64,000 nt of DNA, taken from positions 25,040 to 89,039 of the forward strand of contig NZ_BMND01000004.1 in the NCBI RefSeq assembly GCF_014646275.1. The letters are read 5' to 3'. The notes under the pieces were generated by a model. It was not told the DNA's origin. It worked only from the letters and a program-made list of their open reading frames with translations, and did not search any database. The DNA is from Streptomyces kronopolitis. GTDB taxonomy: Bacteria > Actinomycetota > Actinomycetes > Streptomycetales > Streptomycetaceae. The position numbers were made by a program, and so were the translations under genes. This document shows, piece by piece, positions 16,023 through 26,130 of the stretch (positions are counted from its first letter, which is position 1; each line of letters opens with the position of its first letter).

Positions 16023-19000
16023 ATGGCGCGTCCAGCGGTGTCCGAATGGGAATCGGTCTTCGGGTTCGAGGACGACCCGACCCCGGGTGATGCGGAGGTG
16101 CTGGGACAACTCGCGCGCAGCTACCGGTCCGTGGCCGACAACGCGGGTGATGCCCTCCCCCTCGTCTCCGGGCTGGAGAACCAGCAGGTGGGCGAGGGCA
16201 AGTCCATGGAGAAGCTCCGGGACAAGCTGGGCGACCTGGCCAACCAGGTGCGCAAGCTGCACAGCTCCTACGACCAGGCGGCCGGCGCCCTGGACATGTA
16301 TGTGCACTCGCTGCGCGACCAGCAGCGCAATGCCGACAACGCCCTGGAGAAGGGGCGCGAGGCCAAGGAGCGGCTGGCGTCGGCCACCGAGGCGGTGCGC
16401 GCGGCCGGCGCCGACATCGGCCGGCTGGACGCGGTCACCGACCCGCCGGACGACATCGACGCGCGGGCCAGCACCCGGCGCGCGCTGGACGAGGCGCACA
16501 GCAAGCAGTCCACCGCGCAGGGGCACGCCGACGACGCGCAGGCGGACCTCGACGCGGCCCGCATGCTGGCCGAGGACGCGCGGCAGGTGCGCGAGGAGGA
16601 CGCCGCCACCGCGGCGCAGAAGCTGGACGACGCGAAGGACGAGTCCGTCGCGGGCTGCAGCCTCTGGGACAAGATCAAGAAGGCGTTCAGCACGGCCCTG
16701 GGCATCATCAGCGCGGTGCTGGGCGTGCTGGCGATGCTGGTGCCCGGCCTCCAGGGCATCGGCATCGCCCTGACGATCGGCAGCATCGTGGCCGGCGCGG
16801 CGTCGCTGGGGATCAACATCTCCACGATGGCGGAGACGGGCGAGTGGAACGTCCTGGAGATCGTGCTCGGCGTCGTGGGCATGGTCGGGGGCGGGGCCGC
16901 GGCCCTCAAGGGCATCGGGGGGATCGGCTCGGTGCTGAAGGGCGTCAAGCCCGCCTCGATCAAGCCGGGCAGCGTCCGCGTCACCAGCCGTCCCGCGGGC
17001 GGCCGCACCTGCAAGACCGACCCGGTCGACGTGGCCAGCGGGGAGATGCTGCTGACGCAGACCGACCTGTCGCTGCCCGGCGTGCTGCCGCTGGTCCTCA
17101 CCCGCACCCATCTCTCCACGTACCGCTACGGCCAGTTCTACGGCCCGTCCTGGGCGTCCACCCTGGACGAGCGGCTGGAAGTGGACGACCGGGGACGGGT
17201 GTCGTGGGCCCGCGAGGACGGCTCGATCCTGACCTACCCGGGTCTGCCCGCCGCGGGGTCCGACGAGGCGGTGTGGCCCGAGGAAGGCCCCCGCCTGCCG
17301 CTGACCCGCGTGGACACCGAGGGCGGGACCGGCTACCGCGTCCGCGATCCGCACACGGGCCTCGTCCGCACCTTCACGGACGATCCCGCCGACGGCAGCG
17401 GCCTGTACTGGCTGACCCGGTGGCACGACCGCAACGACAACGCGGTCGTGGTGTCCCGGCTGGCGGACGGCACCCCCACGAGGCTGGACCACACCGGCGG
17501 CTACCGCGTCGACGTGCACTGCCTCGCCGGCCTGCTGACCCGTCTGGCGGTGCACACGCCCGAGGGCCCGGTCGAGGTCATGTCCTACCGCCACGACGCG
17601 GACGGCAACCTCACGCACGTGGCGAACTCGTCCGGCGACCCGCTGGTGTTCGCCTACGACGACCGCTCGCGCATCACCTCCTGGACGGACCGCAACGACT
17701 CCAGCTACCGCTACATCTACGACGACGACAACCGCGTCACGGAGACCGTCGGACCCGACGGCTTCCTCTCCTCACGCTGGAGCTACGACCCCGACGGGCA
17801 CCGGACACACTTCACCGACGCCTGCGGCGCCACGACCGTCTACCAGCTCAACGACCTCCACCAGGTCATCGGCGAGACCGACCCCCTCGGCCACACCACC
17901 ACCTCCGAGTGGGACCGCTACGACCACCTCCTCGCCCGCACCGACGCCCTCGGCCACACCACCCGGTACGAGTACGACACCGCCCACAACCCCACCGCCG
18001 TCGAACTCCCGGGCGGCAGCCGGTCCACGACGACGTACAACGAGCTGAACCTCCCGGTGGCGTCGACGGGGCACGACGGGACGACGTGGCACTGCGCGTA
18101 CGACGAGCGGGGCAACACCACCGCCATGACCGCCCCGGACGGCGGCACCATCCGGTTCACCCGGGACCGCTCCGGCGCCCTCGCGACCGCGACCGACGCG
18201 GCGGGCGCGGCAGCCGCGTACGACAACGACGACGCCGGTCTGCCCCGCTCCGTCACCGATGCCTCGGGCGGGACCGCCCTGCTGGAGCGCGACGCGTTCG
18301 GCCGCCCCACCGCCCTCACCGATCCCCTGGGCGCGGTCACCCGCACGGTGTGGACCGTCGAGGGCCGCGTAGCGGAGCGCACCCTGCCCGACGGCCGGAC
18401 CGAGCGGCTCACCTGGGACGGCGAGGGCAACTGCCTCACGCACACCGACCCCGCGGGCGGCACCACCCGGTTCGCGTACACGCACTTCGACCAGCTCGCG
18501 GCGCGCACCGGGCCCGACGGCGCCCGCTGCACCTTCGCCTACGACGCCCAGCTCCGCCTCACCCGGGTCACCAACCCGCAGGGCCTGCACTGGGACTACA
18601 CCTACGACAGCGCCGGCCGCCTCATCCGGGAGGCCGACTTCGACGGGCGCGAAATCCGCTACGCCCACGACGCGGCGGGCCGGCTCACCACCCGCACCAC
18701 ACCGCTCGGCGAGGAGATCCGCTACACCTACAACGCGCTCCACCAGCTGATATCCAAGGACGCCGCCGGGGTGCGGACCGACTACACCTACGACGCCGCG
18801 GGCGCGCTGCTCCGCGCGGTCTCCCCCACCTCCACCCTCGCCCTTGAGCGGGACCTCATGGGAGGCCTGCTGTCGGAGACCGTCGACGGACGCACCATCC
18901 GCTACACCTACGACGACATGGGCCGCCGCACCTCCCGCACCACGCCCACCGGCGCCCGCACCGAACTCGCCTACGACGCCGCCGGCAACCGAAGCTCCCT

Positions 19001-20522
19001 GACCGCCGACGGCCACCGGATGGAGTTCACCCACGACCTCCTCGGCCATGAACTCGTCCGCGCCCTGGGCACGCCCACCTCGCCGGTCGCCATGACCACG
19101 ACCTGGGACCCGGCCGGCCGCCCCGTCGCACAGCGGCTCACCGCCCGGGGCGGGGACCTCCGGGACCGCCACTACGCATACCGGGCGGACAACTACGTCA
19201 CCTCCCTCACCGACGAGGCGACGGGGACGAGCCGGCGGATGGAACTGGACCCGGCCGGGCGCCCGTTGACGGTCACCGCCGAGGGCTGGACCGAGTCCTA
19301 CGCCTACGACCGGGCGGGCAACCAGACCGAGGCCGACTGGCCCGACAAGGCGCCACGCGCCGAGGCCCGGGGCCCGCGCACCTACCGCGACACCCGTCTG
19401 CTCTCCGCCGGCGCGGTCCGCTACGAGTACGACGACGCCGGCCGGATGGTGCTCCGCCAGAAGCGGCGCCTGTCGAAGAAGCCCGACACCTGGCGCTACG
19501 AGTGGGACGCCGAGGACCACCTCGTCGCCTGCGTCACGCCCGACGGCACCCGGTGGCGCTACACCTACGACCCGATGGGCCGCCGCACCGCGAAGTACCG
19601 CATGGCCGAGGACGGCGCCCACGCCACCGAAGCGGTGTACTTCACCTGGGACGGCACCCGCCTCGCCGAACAGGCGGACACCGCCAACGGCGTCACCCTC
19701 ACCTGGGACCACGAGGGCCACCGCCCCCTCACCCAGCTCGAACGCAAACCGAAGAGCCAGGACGAATACGACTCCCGCTTCTTCGCCATCGTCACCGACC
19801 TCGTCGGCACCCCCACCGAACTCGTCGACGAGCAGGGCGACATCGCCTGGCGCTCCCGCACCACCCTGTGGGGCGTCACCGCACGCAACCGGGACGCGAC
19901 CGCCCACACGCCGCTGCGCTTCCCGGGCCAGTACGAGGACCCCGAAACGGGCCTCCACTACAACTTCTTCCGGCACTACGACCCCGAGACCGCCCGCTAC
20001 ACCACGCCGGACCCGCTCGGCCTCGAACCCGCTCCCAACCCCCGCGCCTATCCGCACAATCCGCACACGTGGTTCGACGCCCTCGGACTCGCCATGTGCG
20101 ACGAGCTGGAGACCCTCGCCCTCGACGTGAACAGGGTGCTGCCCAGGCGAGGCCAAGTGGGTCAGACGGTCGCCGCGATCCGCGACGAGACCGGGAGCAT
20201 CTGGGTGTCCGGCACGAGCAAGTCGAAGCTGACTCCCGCGCAACGGGATCTCGTCGAGGCCCGGGGAGCCAATTACCTTCCCAACGATCAGTACATCTCT
20301 CCGATTACGATGTTTCCCGGGCACGCGGAGGAGAACCTTCTGGAATTCCTCGACAGGGTGGGCCTGCGGCCCACGCACGGCGCAGCCAGCCGCGGCGTGT
20401 GCGAGGAGATCTGCGAACCTCTCATCACGGGCTTCGGAGGCAGGGTGGAAGGGCCCATCCACATCCGGGACGGTGGCACCAAGGTGCGGCACTTCGTCTT
20501 TCCCGTTCCGGAAGCGTCCTAG
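16023..20522 (+). CDS. RHS-repeat polymorphic toxin with deaminase-like tip
   Basis: 1499 residues from ATG 16023. N-terminal ~215 residues are a helical WXG100/LXG-like and coiled-coil region (EKLRDKLGDLANQVRKLHSS). Two hydrophobic stretches near 225-300 (GIISAVLGVLAMLVPGLQG; IVLGVVGMVGGGAAALKGI) may act in export or target-membrane entry. A DUF6531-type entry (CKTDPVDVASGEMLL) begins near 328. Dozens of YxYDxxGR RHS repeats follow, then the RHS core LRFPGQYEDPETGLHYNFF near 1298 and DPLGLEP. The ~140-residue variable tip after FDALGL has a deaminase signature: HAEENL near 1433 and CEEIC near 1459, a His/Glu plus CxxC zinc site. It should modify target nucleic acid or nucleotides. The tip is less GC-rich than the body, typical of exchanged toxin tips. 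Confidence 0.85.
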   Translation: MARPAVSEWESVFGFEDDPTPGDAEVLGQLARSYRSVADNAGDALPLVSGLENQQVGEGKSMEKLRDKLGDLANQVRKLHSSYDQAAGALDMYVHSLRDQQRNADNALEKGREAKERLASATEAVRAAGADIGRLDAVTDPPDDIDARASTRRALDEAHSKQSTAQGHADDAQADLDAARMLAEDARQVREEDAATAAQKLDDAKDESVAGCSLWDKIKKAFSTALGIISAVLGVLAMLVPGLQGIGIALTIGSIVAGAASLGINISTMAETGEWNVLEIVLGVVGMVGGGAAALKGIGGIGSVLKGVKPASIKPGSVRVTSRPAGGRTCKTDPVDVASGEMLLTQTDLSLPGVLPLVLTRTHLSTYRYGQFYGPSWASTLDERLEVDDRGRVSWAREDGSILTYPGLPAAGSDEAVWPEEGPRLPLTRVDTEGGTGYRVRDPHTGLVRTFTDDPADGSGLYWLTRWHDRNDNAVVVSRLADGTPTRLDHTGGYRVDVHCLAGLLTRLAVHTPEGPVEVMSYRHDADGNLTHVANSSGDPLVFAYDDRSRITSWTDRNDSSYRYIYDDDNRVTETVGPDGFLSSRWSYDPDGHRTHFTDACGATTVYQLNDLHQVIGETDPLGHTTTSEWDRYDHLLARTDALGHTTRYEYDTAHNPTAVELPGGSRSTTTYNELNLPVASTGHDGTTWHCAYDERGNTTAMTAPDGGTIRFTRDRSGALATATDAAGAAAAYDNDDAGLPRSVTDASGGTALLERDAFGRPTALTDPLGAVTRTVWTVEGRVAERTLPDGRTERLTWDGEGNCLTHTDPAGGTTRFAYTHFDQLAARTGPDGARCTFAYDAQLRLTRVTNPQGLHWDYTYDSAGRLIREADFDGREIRYAHDAAGRLTTRTTPLGEEIRYTYNALHQLISKDAAGVRTDYTYDAAGALLRAVSPTSTLALERDLMGGLLSETVDGRTIRYTYDDMGRRTSRTTPTGARTELAYDAAGNRSSLTADGHRMEFTHDLLGHELVRALGTPTSPVAMTTTWDPAGRPVAQRLTARGGDLRDRHYAYRADNYVTSLTDEATGTSRRMELDPAGRPLTVTAEGWTESYAYDRAGNQTEADWPDKAPRAEARGPRTYRDTRLLSAGAVRYEYDDAGRMVLRQKRRLSKKPDTWRYEWDAEDHLVACVTPDGTRWRYTYDPMGRRTAKYRMAEDGAHATEAVYFTWDGTRLAEQADTANGVTLTWDHEGHRPLTQLERKPKSQDEYDSRFFAIVTDLVGTPTELVDEQGDIAWRSRTTLWGVTARNRDATAHTPLRFPGQYEDPETGLHYNFFRHYDPETARYTTPDPLGLEPAPNPRAYPHNPHTWFDALGLAMCDELETLALDVNRVLPRRGQVGQTVAAIRDETGSIWVSGTSKSKLTPAQRDLVEARGANYLPNDQYISPITMFPGHAEENLLEFLDRVGLRPTHGAASRGVCEEICEPLITGFGGRVEGPIHIRDGGTKVRHFVFPVPEAS

Positions 20523-20557
20523 CGCGCGCAGCGCCCCACGAGAATCGGGAGGCACAC

Positions 20558-21580
20558 ATGCCCGAAGAAATGACCCCGCACCTCATCGGCCAAGAGACCG
20601 TCGAAGGAAACGCGGACGCCTGGGGGGAGTTCGACGGACGGCAGTTCCGCGACGGGGCGTTGCGGCTGGTGACGCGGTCCGCGGACCTGGCGGTCGTCCG
20701 GACGGTGGGTCCGTCCGCCGAGGCGCCGCTCTTCTCCGGCGGCAGCCTCTCCGTCCCGCTGGCGGACCTCGGCGAATTCCCTTACGTGACCCCGGTCCGG
20801 GGCGGCGTCGCGGTGGCCCGACACGACTCGGTGTCGTACCACTCCCGCGGTGGTGCGGCCGCATGGAGCTTCCGGCACTTTCCCTGGGGGGACGGACCCC
20901 TCGGCAGCGGAGCCTGTGCGGAAACCCCGGACGGGCGCCATCTGCTCGCCGTCGTTCCCGGAACTCCCGACGCCGCCGGGCAATACCCCGGTGACCGCTG
21001 CGTTCTTCTCGCCTCGGATACCGGGGAACTGCTCGACGAGACGCTTCTCCCGACGTTCTCCGCCAGCTACTCCCTGGACGCTCCCCTTCGAGGGGCCCCG
21101 GCCTTCTTCCTGTCGGGGGAGCAGGGCCAGGACGGTGCGTACTCCTGGAGGGTGGACGTGGCGGACGGCCGTCTGCACCTCATGGAGCTGACATCGGGCA
21201 CGGCGCGGGTGACGGGCGCGCGGCACGACAGCGTCGTGGTGCAGGACGTCGGCGGCAGCTGGCTGCGGGTGCGGCGCGCCCTCCCCGACGGGTCGTTGCG
21301 CACCGAGTGCGAGGTGGACCCGGAGCGTTTGCGGGGCGCGCAGGAGTCGTACCTCATGGGCGACTCCGGGTTCGTCGACGACTCCCACGTCATCGCCGCG
21401 GTGGGCGAGGAGTGCTGGTCCGAGGAGACCGAGCACTTCCTCTTCGATCTGACGGACCCGACGGTTCGCCGCCGCGTGCGCTACCCGGTTCCGGTCGGCA
21501 TGGACGCCAAGGCCCTCGGTGACGGCACGTGGCTCACCTCGGACGGGGACGACGTGCACCGCTGGCGCCTCGCGCCCTAG
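20558..21580 (+). CDS. Probable immunity protein for the RHS toxin (beta-propeller-like)
   Basis: 340 residues; ATG with GGGAGG upstream, 35 bp after the toxin stop. It lacks a signal peptide and membrane segments. The sequence is strand-rich with regularly spaced blade-like units (LRLVTRSADLAVVRTVG; FPYVTPVRGGVAVARHDSV; WLRVRRALPDGSL; TWLTSDGDDVHRWRL), suggesting a cytosolic beta-propeller. A gene directly behind a polymorphic toxin tip is usually its immunity gene; no known immunity family was recognised, so this is inference from position. Confidence 0.6.
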   Translation: MPEEMTPHLIGQETVEGNADAWGEFDGRQFRDGALRLVTRSADLAVVRTVGPSAEAPLFSGGSLSVPLADLGEFPYVTPVRGGVAVARHDSVSYHSRGGAAAWSFRHFPWGDGPLGSGACAETPDGRHLLAVVPGTPDAAGQYPGDRCVLLASDTGELLDETLLPTFSASYSLDAPLRGAPAFFLSGEQGQDGAYSWRVDVADGRLHLMELTSGTARVTGARHDSVVVQDVGGSWLRVRRALPDGSLRTECEVDPERLRGAQESYLMGDSGFVDDSHVIAAVGEECWSEETEHFLFDLTDPTVRRRVRYPVPVGMDAKALGDGTWLTSDGDDVHRWRLAP

Positions 21581-21595
21581 CGCACGCGCAGGCAC

Positions 21596-21630
21596 GAGGG
21601 CTCCCGCCGACCTCATCGGCGGGAGCCCTC
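21596..21630. terminator. Bidirectional terminator between the RHS operon and eccC
   Basis: A perfect 15-bp stem: GAGGGCTCCCGCCGA pairs with TCGGCGGGAGCCCTC over loop CCTCA. It sits between two convergent stop codons, so it can serve both strands. Confidence 0.85.
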
Positions 21631-21661
21631 TGTGCTGTGCGGACGCGTCCGCGCGGTGGGG

Positions 21662-24600
21662 TCAGGCAGCACCGCCCGGCGCCGCGAACACCGTCTCCGG
21701 GACCTGCACGGTACGCAGCACGCCGTCGCCCAGGTGCAGGATCGCCCGGCCCTGGCGGGTCGCGCCCAGGCGGCTGCGGGGCACCTTGACGCCGATCAGC
21801 TCGCCGTCGCTCATGTTCTGCGGCTTCAGCAGCAGTCCGCACCGGTTGCGGCGGGCCTCGGTGTGCCAGCCGGAGAAGCCGGAGGAGAGCCGGTCGGTCT
21901 GGCCCGCGATGACCAGGCCCCGGCCGGTCTCGGCGCCGGACTTGGCGATCTGCGTGAGGACCGGCTCGGCCTTCGTCTTCAGCAGCAGATCGGCGTCGTC
22001 CAGGAGCACCACGGCCCCGTCGGGCGCGGAGGCCAGTGCCGCCTCCAGGGCCGTGGGGTCGAGGTCGGCGTCGTCGAACACCGCGAGCACGCCGGGCCGG
22101 CCGGCGAGGTGCCGCAGCGGCGAGCGGGCCGGGGCGCCGACCACGATCGGGGTGCCGGCCGTGAGCAGCGCCAGCGCCAGCGTCGACAGGGCGGTACTGC
22201 GCCCCGAGCGGGCCGGCCCGGCGACCAGGAACGTCGGGGTGACGGTGAAGTCCGGCCCGATCGCGGTGAGTTCGTCACCGCCCACGCCGGCCAGCGCCCA
22301 CCGCGCGGAGCGCCGGGCCGGGACGTACCGGGCGGCCTCCTCGAAGGTGAGCCGGTCCGGCAGGGTGTCGACGCGGAACGGCCGGGTGGCGGCGGGCAGC
22401 CGGTCCGCCCGCCGCCGGCACTCCTCGGCGATCTGCTGGAGCGCGGCGGCCTGCGCCTGGCCCTCCGGGTTCTCGGTGAGGAGCGCGATCTGCACCTCGG
22501 CCTTGTCGGCGGCGCGGAAGGCGCGGCCCGGCGGGATCTCGTCGGGCACGTTGCGCTGGGTGATGCCGATCATCCCGTACTCGGACTTCTCGTTCAGCTT
22601 CAGCACGAGCTTGTCCTCGGTGGAGCTGTTGACCCGGCTGGAGAACAGCGCCCGGTCACCGGTCATCACCAGGTGGATGCCGGCGCTCGCGCCGTCCCGG
22701 AGCAGGGTCAGCACGGCGTTCAGCAGGTTCCCGGCGTCGTATTCGCCGAGCTGCTTGTCGAAGACCTCCCACCGGTCGAGGAACAGCACCAGGTGCGGCG
22801 GCCGCTCCTCCTCGGGCAGGGCGCGGCGCAGCTCCGTCAGGTCGGCGCTGCCGCGGGCGGCGAGCATCTCCTGGCGCCGGGTCAGCTCCGCCGTCAGCCG
22901 GGCGAGCAGCCGGGCCACCCGGTCGGGCTGGGTGCGCTGGGTGACGGCGCCGCAGTGCGGCAGCCCCTCCATGGCCAGCAGCGCGCCGTTGCCGCAGTCG
23001 ATGCCGTACATGTGCAGCTGCGCCGGGGAGTGGACGCGGGCCAGCGTGCCGGCGAGCGTGCGCAGCGCCTGCGAACGGCCCTGCCGGGGCGAGCCGACGA
23101 GGTGCAGGTGCCCGAGCGTCGCCGGGTCGATCACCAGCGGGAGCCGGGCCTGCTGCGCGGGCAGGTCCACCACGCCGTACGCGACCGGCGCCAGGTCGTA
23201 GTCCGAGGCCGGGACCGGCGGCAGTTCGCCGATGACCAGCTTCTCGGGCAGCGGCGGCAGCCAGGGGCTGTGCTGCGCGGGGATGCCCATCTCCCGGTCC
23301 GCGGCGCGGATCGCCGCGACCAGCCCGGTGAGGTCCGTCTCCACCTCGGCGGGCGCGGCCGCGGCGCGGGGCCGCGCCGGCAGCGGCTCGCCGAGCCGTT
23401 CCCAGCCGACCGCCACCGCCCAGGGCGCCGGCAGCGAGGCCGCCGCGGCGCCGGGCCGCCGCCCGCCGACCCGCCCGGACTGGAACGGCACCAGGGAGTT
23501 CTGGCCCAGGCGCACATAGGCCCGGCCGGGGGTGCTCTGCGAGATGCCCGCGGCCTCCGGGGAGTTGAGGACGTCCGTGCTCTCGCCGGCGTCCGTCACC
23601 CGCAGCGCGATGCGCAGGTTGGTGTTGGCGCGGATCTCCGAGGAGACGACGCCGCTGGGGCGCTGCGTCGCCAGGATCAGGTGGATGCCGAGGCTGCGGC
23701 CCCGCTGGGCGATGTTGACCAGGCCCTTCACGAAGTCCGGCAGATCGCGCACCATCGAGGCGAACTCGTCGATGACGATGAGCAGCCGGGGCATCGGCGG
23801 TCGGCCCGCGGCCGGCTCGCGCTCCAGCAGGTCGACGTAGTCCTCGATGTCCTTGGCGCCGGCCGCGGCGAGGAGGTGCTCGCGCCGGGTGAGTTCCGCC
23901 GTCAGCGACACCAGGGCCCGCTCGACCAGGTGGGCGTCGAGGTCGGTGACCATGCCGACGGTGTGCGGCAGGTCCACGCAGTCCTTGAACGCGGAGCCGC
24001 CCTTGTAGTCGACGAGGACGAACGTCATCGCGTCCGGGCGGTTCGCCACCGCGAGCGAGGCGACCAGCGTCTGGAGCAGTTCGGACTTGCCGGAGCCGGT
24101 GGTGCCGGCGACCAGCCCGTGCGGGCCGTCGCGCCGCAGGTCCAGGTGGAACGGGCCGTCCAGGGAGACGCCGACGGCCGCCCGGGTCGAGCGGCCCCCG
24201 GCCGTCCAGCGCGCCCGGATGCCGGCGGCCTGCGGCGGGTCGAGGGCGAGGACGTCGAGCAGCCGCGCGGACTGCGGGAGCACCGCGGCCTGCTCGTCGT
24301 CGCCGCCCGGGTCCCGCAGCGGCCCCATCGCGCGGGCCAGCGAACGGCACCAGTCCTGGGACACCACGTCGGGCCGGATGCCGCCGACGGTGCCCCGCCC
24401 GGAGCGTCCCACCCGCACGGTGCCGCCGGGCTCCTCGGCGACGACGGCGTGGCACTCCTCGGGCAGCAGCCGCTCCTCGGCGTCCAGGCAGACCGCGCGG
24501 ACGCCGACGGACGGCCCGTCGCGCAGGATCTGCGCCACGCCGGGCAGCGACCGCAGCCGCCGGGCGCCGTCGAGGACGACCAGCACATCGGGCCCGGCGG

Positions 24601-26056
24601 TCCGGCCGCGCCGGTCCTCCCGTCCGGCGCGCTCGGCGATCAGCGCGGTCAGTTCGGCGACCCGCCGGGCGCAGGTCTCGGTGCCGTAGCCGAGGTTCGC
24701 CGGGGTGTCGCCGCCCTTCTTCCGCACGTGCGGCAGCCAGCGCAGCCAGGACCAGCCGTCGCGGCCCGGACCGCCGGTGGTCAGCAGGTGGATCTGGAGG
24801 TCGCGCGGGCTGTGCAGGACGGCGGCCTGGGCGATGGCCCACCGTGCCACGGCGCGCGCGGCCGGGCCCTCACCGGCGATGCCCAGGACGTCGTGCTCCC
24901 GCAGCGGCACCGTCACCGGGACGTCGTAGGCGGTCCACGGGTCCTCGCGGCGGTGCTCGTCCTTGGTCGGGTCCGTCAGGACCACGTCGGAGGGCAGGTC
25001 GGCGGTCCCGATGCGCAGTTCCAGGAAGTCGGCGTCCGTGGTGCGGCGCTCCCACAGGCGGCGCCGGGGGCCGACGGCGGTCAGCACGACCTCGGCCGGG
25101 TCCGGGAAGCCGCGGCGCCGGGCGGTGCGTTCGGCCGTCAGGGCCTGCTCCGCGTCGCCCTCGATGCGCCCCTTCTTCTCCTCGTAGGCGGCGACCTGGT
25201 CGGCGTGCGACTGACGCCCGTTGCGCCGGCCCATCAGGTAGTTGCCGAGGATCACGACCGGGGAGAGCAGCCCGAACAGCAGCATCGACATGCGGCCGAA
25301 GGCCAGCGCGCCGACCGCGGCCATCACCACCGGGGCGGCCGCGGTGATCCACGGGAGCGGCCGGGCGGCGGGCGCCGCGGGCGGGGAGGGCAGGGTGAAG
25401 CGGGTGGCGTTCTCGGCCGGGCGCAGCCGCGGCGGCCGGTTGTAGTCCCAGCCGGTGCCGTCCTCCGACAGCTGCACGGCCGCGTCCGGCGTCTGGGGCA
25501 GGGCGAGTTCGAGCAGGCAGCCGCCGACGAGGAGCTGTGCGCCGGCCGGCCAGGCGGTGTCCCCGGTGAGGTCCGCGCGGTCCAGCTGGAGGGGGCCGTC
25601 CGGCGCGGCCGCGTCGGGTGCCACCCGGCAGCGTCCGCCGGGGCCCACGGTCAGCACGGCGAACGGCCGCTGCGGTACGACGCGCAGCAGCTGCGCGGTG
25701 CCGTCGTGCGCCAGTCCGATCCGGTACGCGCCGATGTCGAGCCGGTGCACCGCGCCCGCCCCGGCGCCGCCGACCGCGCGGACCTCCACCAGCCCGTCCG
25801 GCTCGGCCGACGAGATGCCCGCCGGGCGCCCCAGGCCCACGACGGACGCGTGCCGCAGCGGCGCGTCCCGCAGCCGCAGGTCCGCGGGCAGCAGCTCGTC
25901 ACCGGCGTACAGGCCGAGGCCCTCCGGGGGCCGGTGGACGCCGCCCGCCCCGGCCAGCGCCTCCGCGACGGCACCCACGGGCGTGTCGGGGTCGGCGTCG
26001 AGATGGACGTCGAACGCCTCACCGCCCCCCTCGACCACGGTCAACATCAACGACAC
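21662..26056 (-). CDS. eccC: EccC-type type VII secretion FtsK/SpoIIIE ATPase
   Basis: 1464 residues; GTG start seven bases after GGAGGA (a frame extension to 26296 lacks a ribosome site). An N-terminal ubiquitin-like/FHA-like region (~1-230) is followed by paired membrane segments (WITAAAPVVMAAVGALAFG; MLLFGLLSPVVILGNYLMG). Three ATPase modules follow. The first has a full P-loop GTTGSGKS near 651 and Walker B LLIVIDEFASM. The second and third have GSPRQGRS (~987) and GPARSGRS (~1279), with Arg instead of Lys, as in family members whose later domains regulate rather than hydrolyse. EccC recruits WXG100 substrates and powers export. EccB, EccD, EccE and the mycosin protease are not nearby, so it works with a machine encoded elsewhere or is a dedicated second motor. 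Confidence 0.9.
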   Translation of the reverse strand: MSLMLTVVEGGGEAFDVHLDADPDTPVGAVAEALAGAGGVHRPPEGLGLYAGDELLPADLRLRDAPLRHASVVGLGRPAGISSAEPDGLVEVRAVGGAGAGAVHRLDIGAYRIGLAHDGTAQLLRVVPQRPFAVLTVGPGGRCRVAPDAAAPDGPLQLDRADLTGDTAWPAGAQLLVGGCLLELALPQTPDAAVQLSEDGTGWDYNRPPRLRPAENATRFTLPSPPAAPAARPLPWITAAAPVVMAAVGALAFGRMSMLLFGLLSPVVILGNYLMGRRNGRQSHADQVAAYEEKKGRIEGDAEQALTAERTARRRGFPDPAEVVLTAVGPRRRLWERRTTDADFLELRIGTADLPSDVVLTDPTKDEHRREDPWTAYDVPVTVPLREHDVLGIAGEGPAARAVARWAIAQAAVLHSPRDLQIHLLTTGGPGRDGWSWLRWLPHVRKKGGDTPANLGYGTETCARRVAELTALIAERAGREDRRGRTAGPDVLVVLDGARRLRSLPGVAQILRDGPSVGVRAVCLDAEERLLPEECHAVVAEEPGGTVRVGRSGRGTVGGIRPDVVSQDWCRSLARAMGPLRDPGGDDEQAAVLPQSARLLDVLALDPPQAAGIRARWTAGGRSTRAAVGVSLDGPFHLDLRRDGPHGLVAGTTGSGKSELLQTLVASLAVANRPDAMTFVLVDYKGGSAFKDCVDLPHTVGMVTDLDAHLVERALVSLTAELTRREHLLAAAGAKDIEDYVDLLEREPAAGRPPMPRLLIVIDEFASMVRDLPDFVKGLVNIAQRGRSLGIHLILATQRPSGVVSSEIRANTNLRIALRVTDAGESTDVLNSPEAAGISQSTPGRAYVRLGQNSLVPFQSGRVGGRRPGAAAASLPAPWAVAVGWERLGEPLPARPRAAAAPAEVETDLTGLVAAIRAADREMGIPAQHSPWLPPLPEKLVIGELPPVPASDYDLAPVAYGVVDLPAQQARLPLVIDPATLGHLHLVGSPRQGRSQALRTLAGTLARVHSPAQLHMYGIDCGNGALLAMEGLPHCGAVTQRTQPDRVARLLARLTAELTRRQEMLAARGSADLTELRRALPEEERPPHLVLFLDRWEVFDKQLGEYDAGNLLNAVLTLLRDGASAGIHLVMTGDRALFSSRVNSSTEDKLVLKLNEKSEYGMIGITQRNVPDEIPPGRAFRAADKAEVQIALLTENPEGQAQAAALQQIAEECRRRADRLPAATRPFRVDTLPDRLTFEEAARYVPARRSARWALAGVGGDELTAIGPDFTVTPTFLVAGPARSGRSTALSTLALALLTAGTPIVVGAPARSPLRHLAGRPGVLAVFDDADLDPTALEAALASAPDGAVVLLDDADLLLKTKAEPVLTQIAKSGAETGRGLVIAGQTDRLSSGFSGWHTEARRNRCGLLLKPQNMSDGELIGVKVPRSRLGATRQGRAILHLGDGVLRTVQVPETVFAAPGGAA

Positions 26057-26130
26057 GAAAACGTCCTCCAGCCGGCGTGAACGGGGGCCGCGGGAGCCCT
26101 GTCCGTCGGCTCCCGTGCCACTGCCCGGAC

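Noticed and set aside
17772..20555. A 927-codon minus-strand frame over the RHS gene
   Set aside because: Repetitive Val/Gly-rich translation that simply reflects the RHS repeats on the other strand; no ribosome site.
21632..26080. A 1482-codon open frame antisense to eccC
   Set aside because: It mirrors a gene with all EccC motifs; the open antisense frame follows from strong third-position G/C bias. Its translation is Arg/Gly/Val-rich with no domain.
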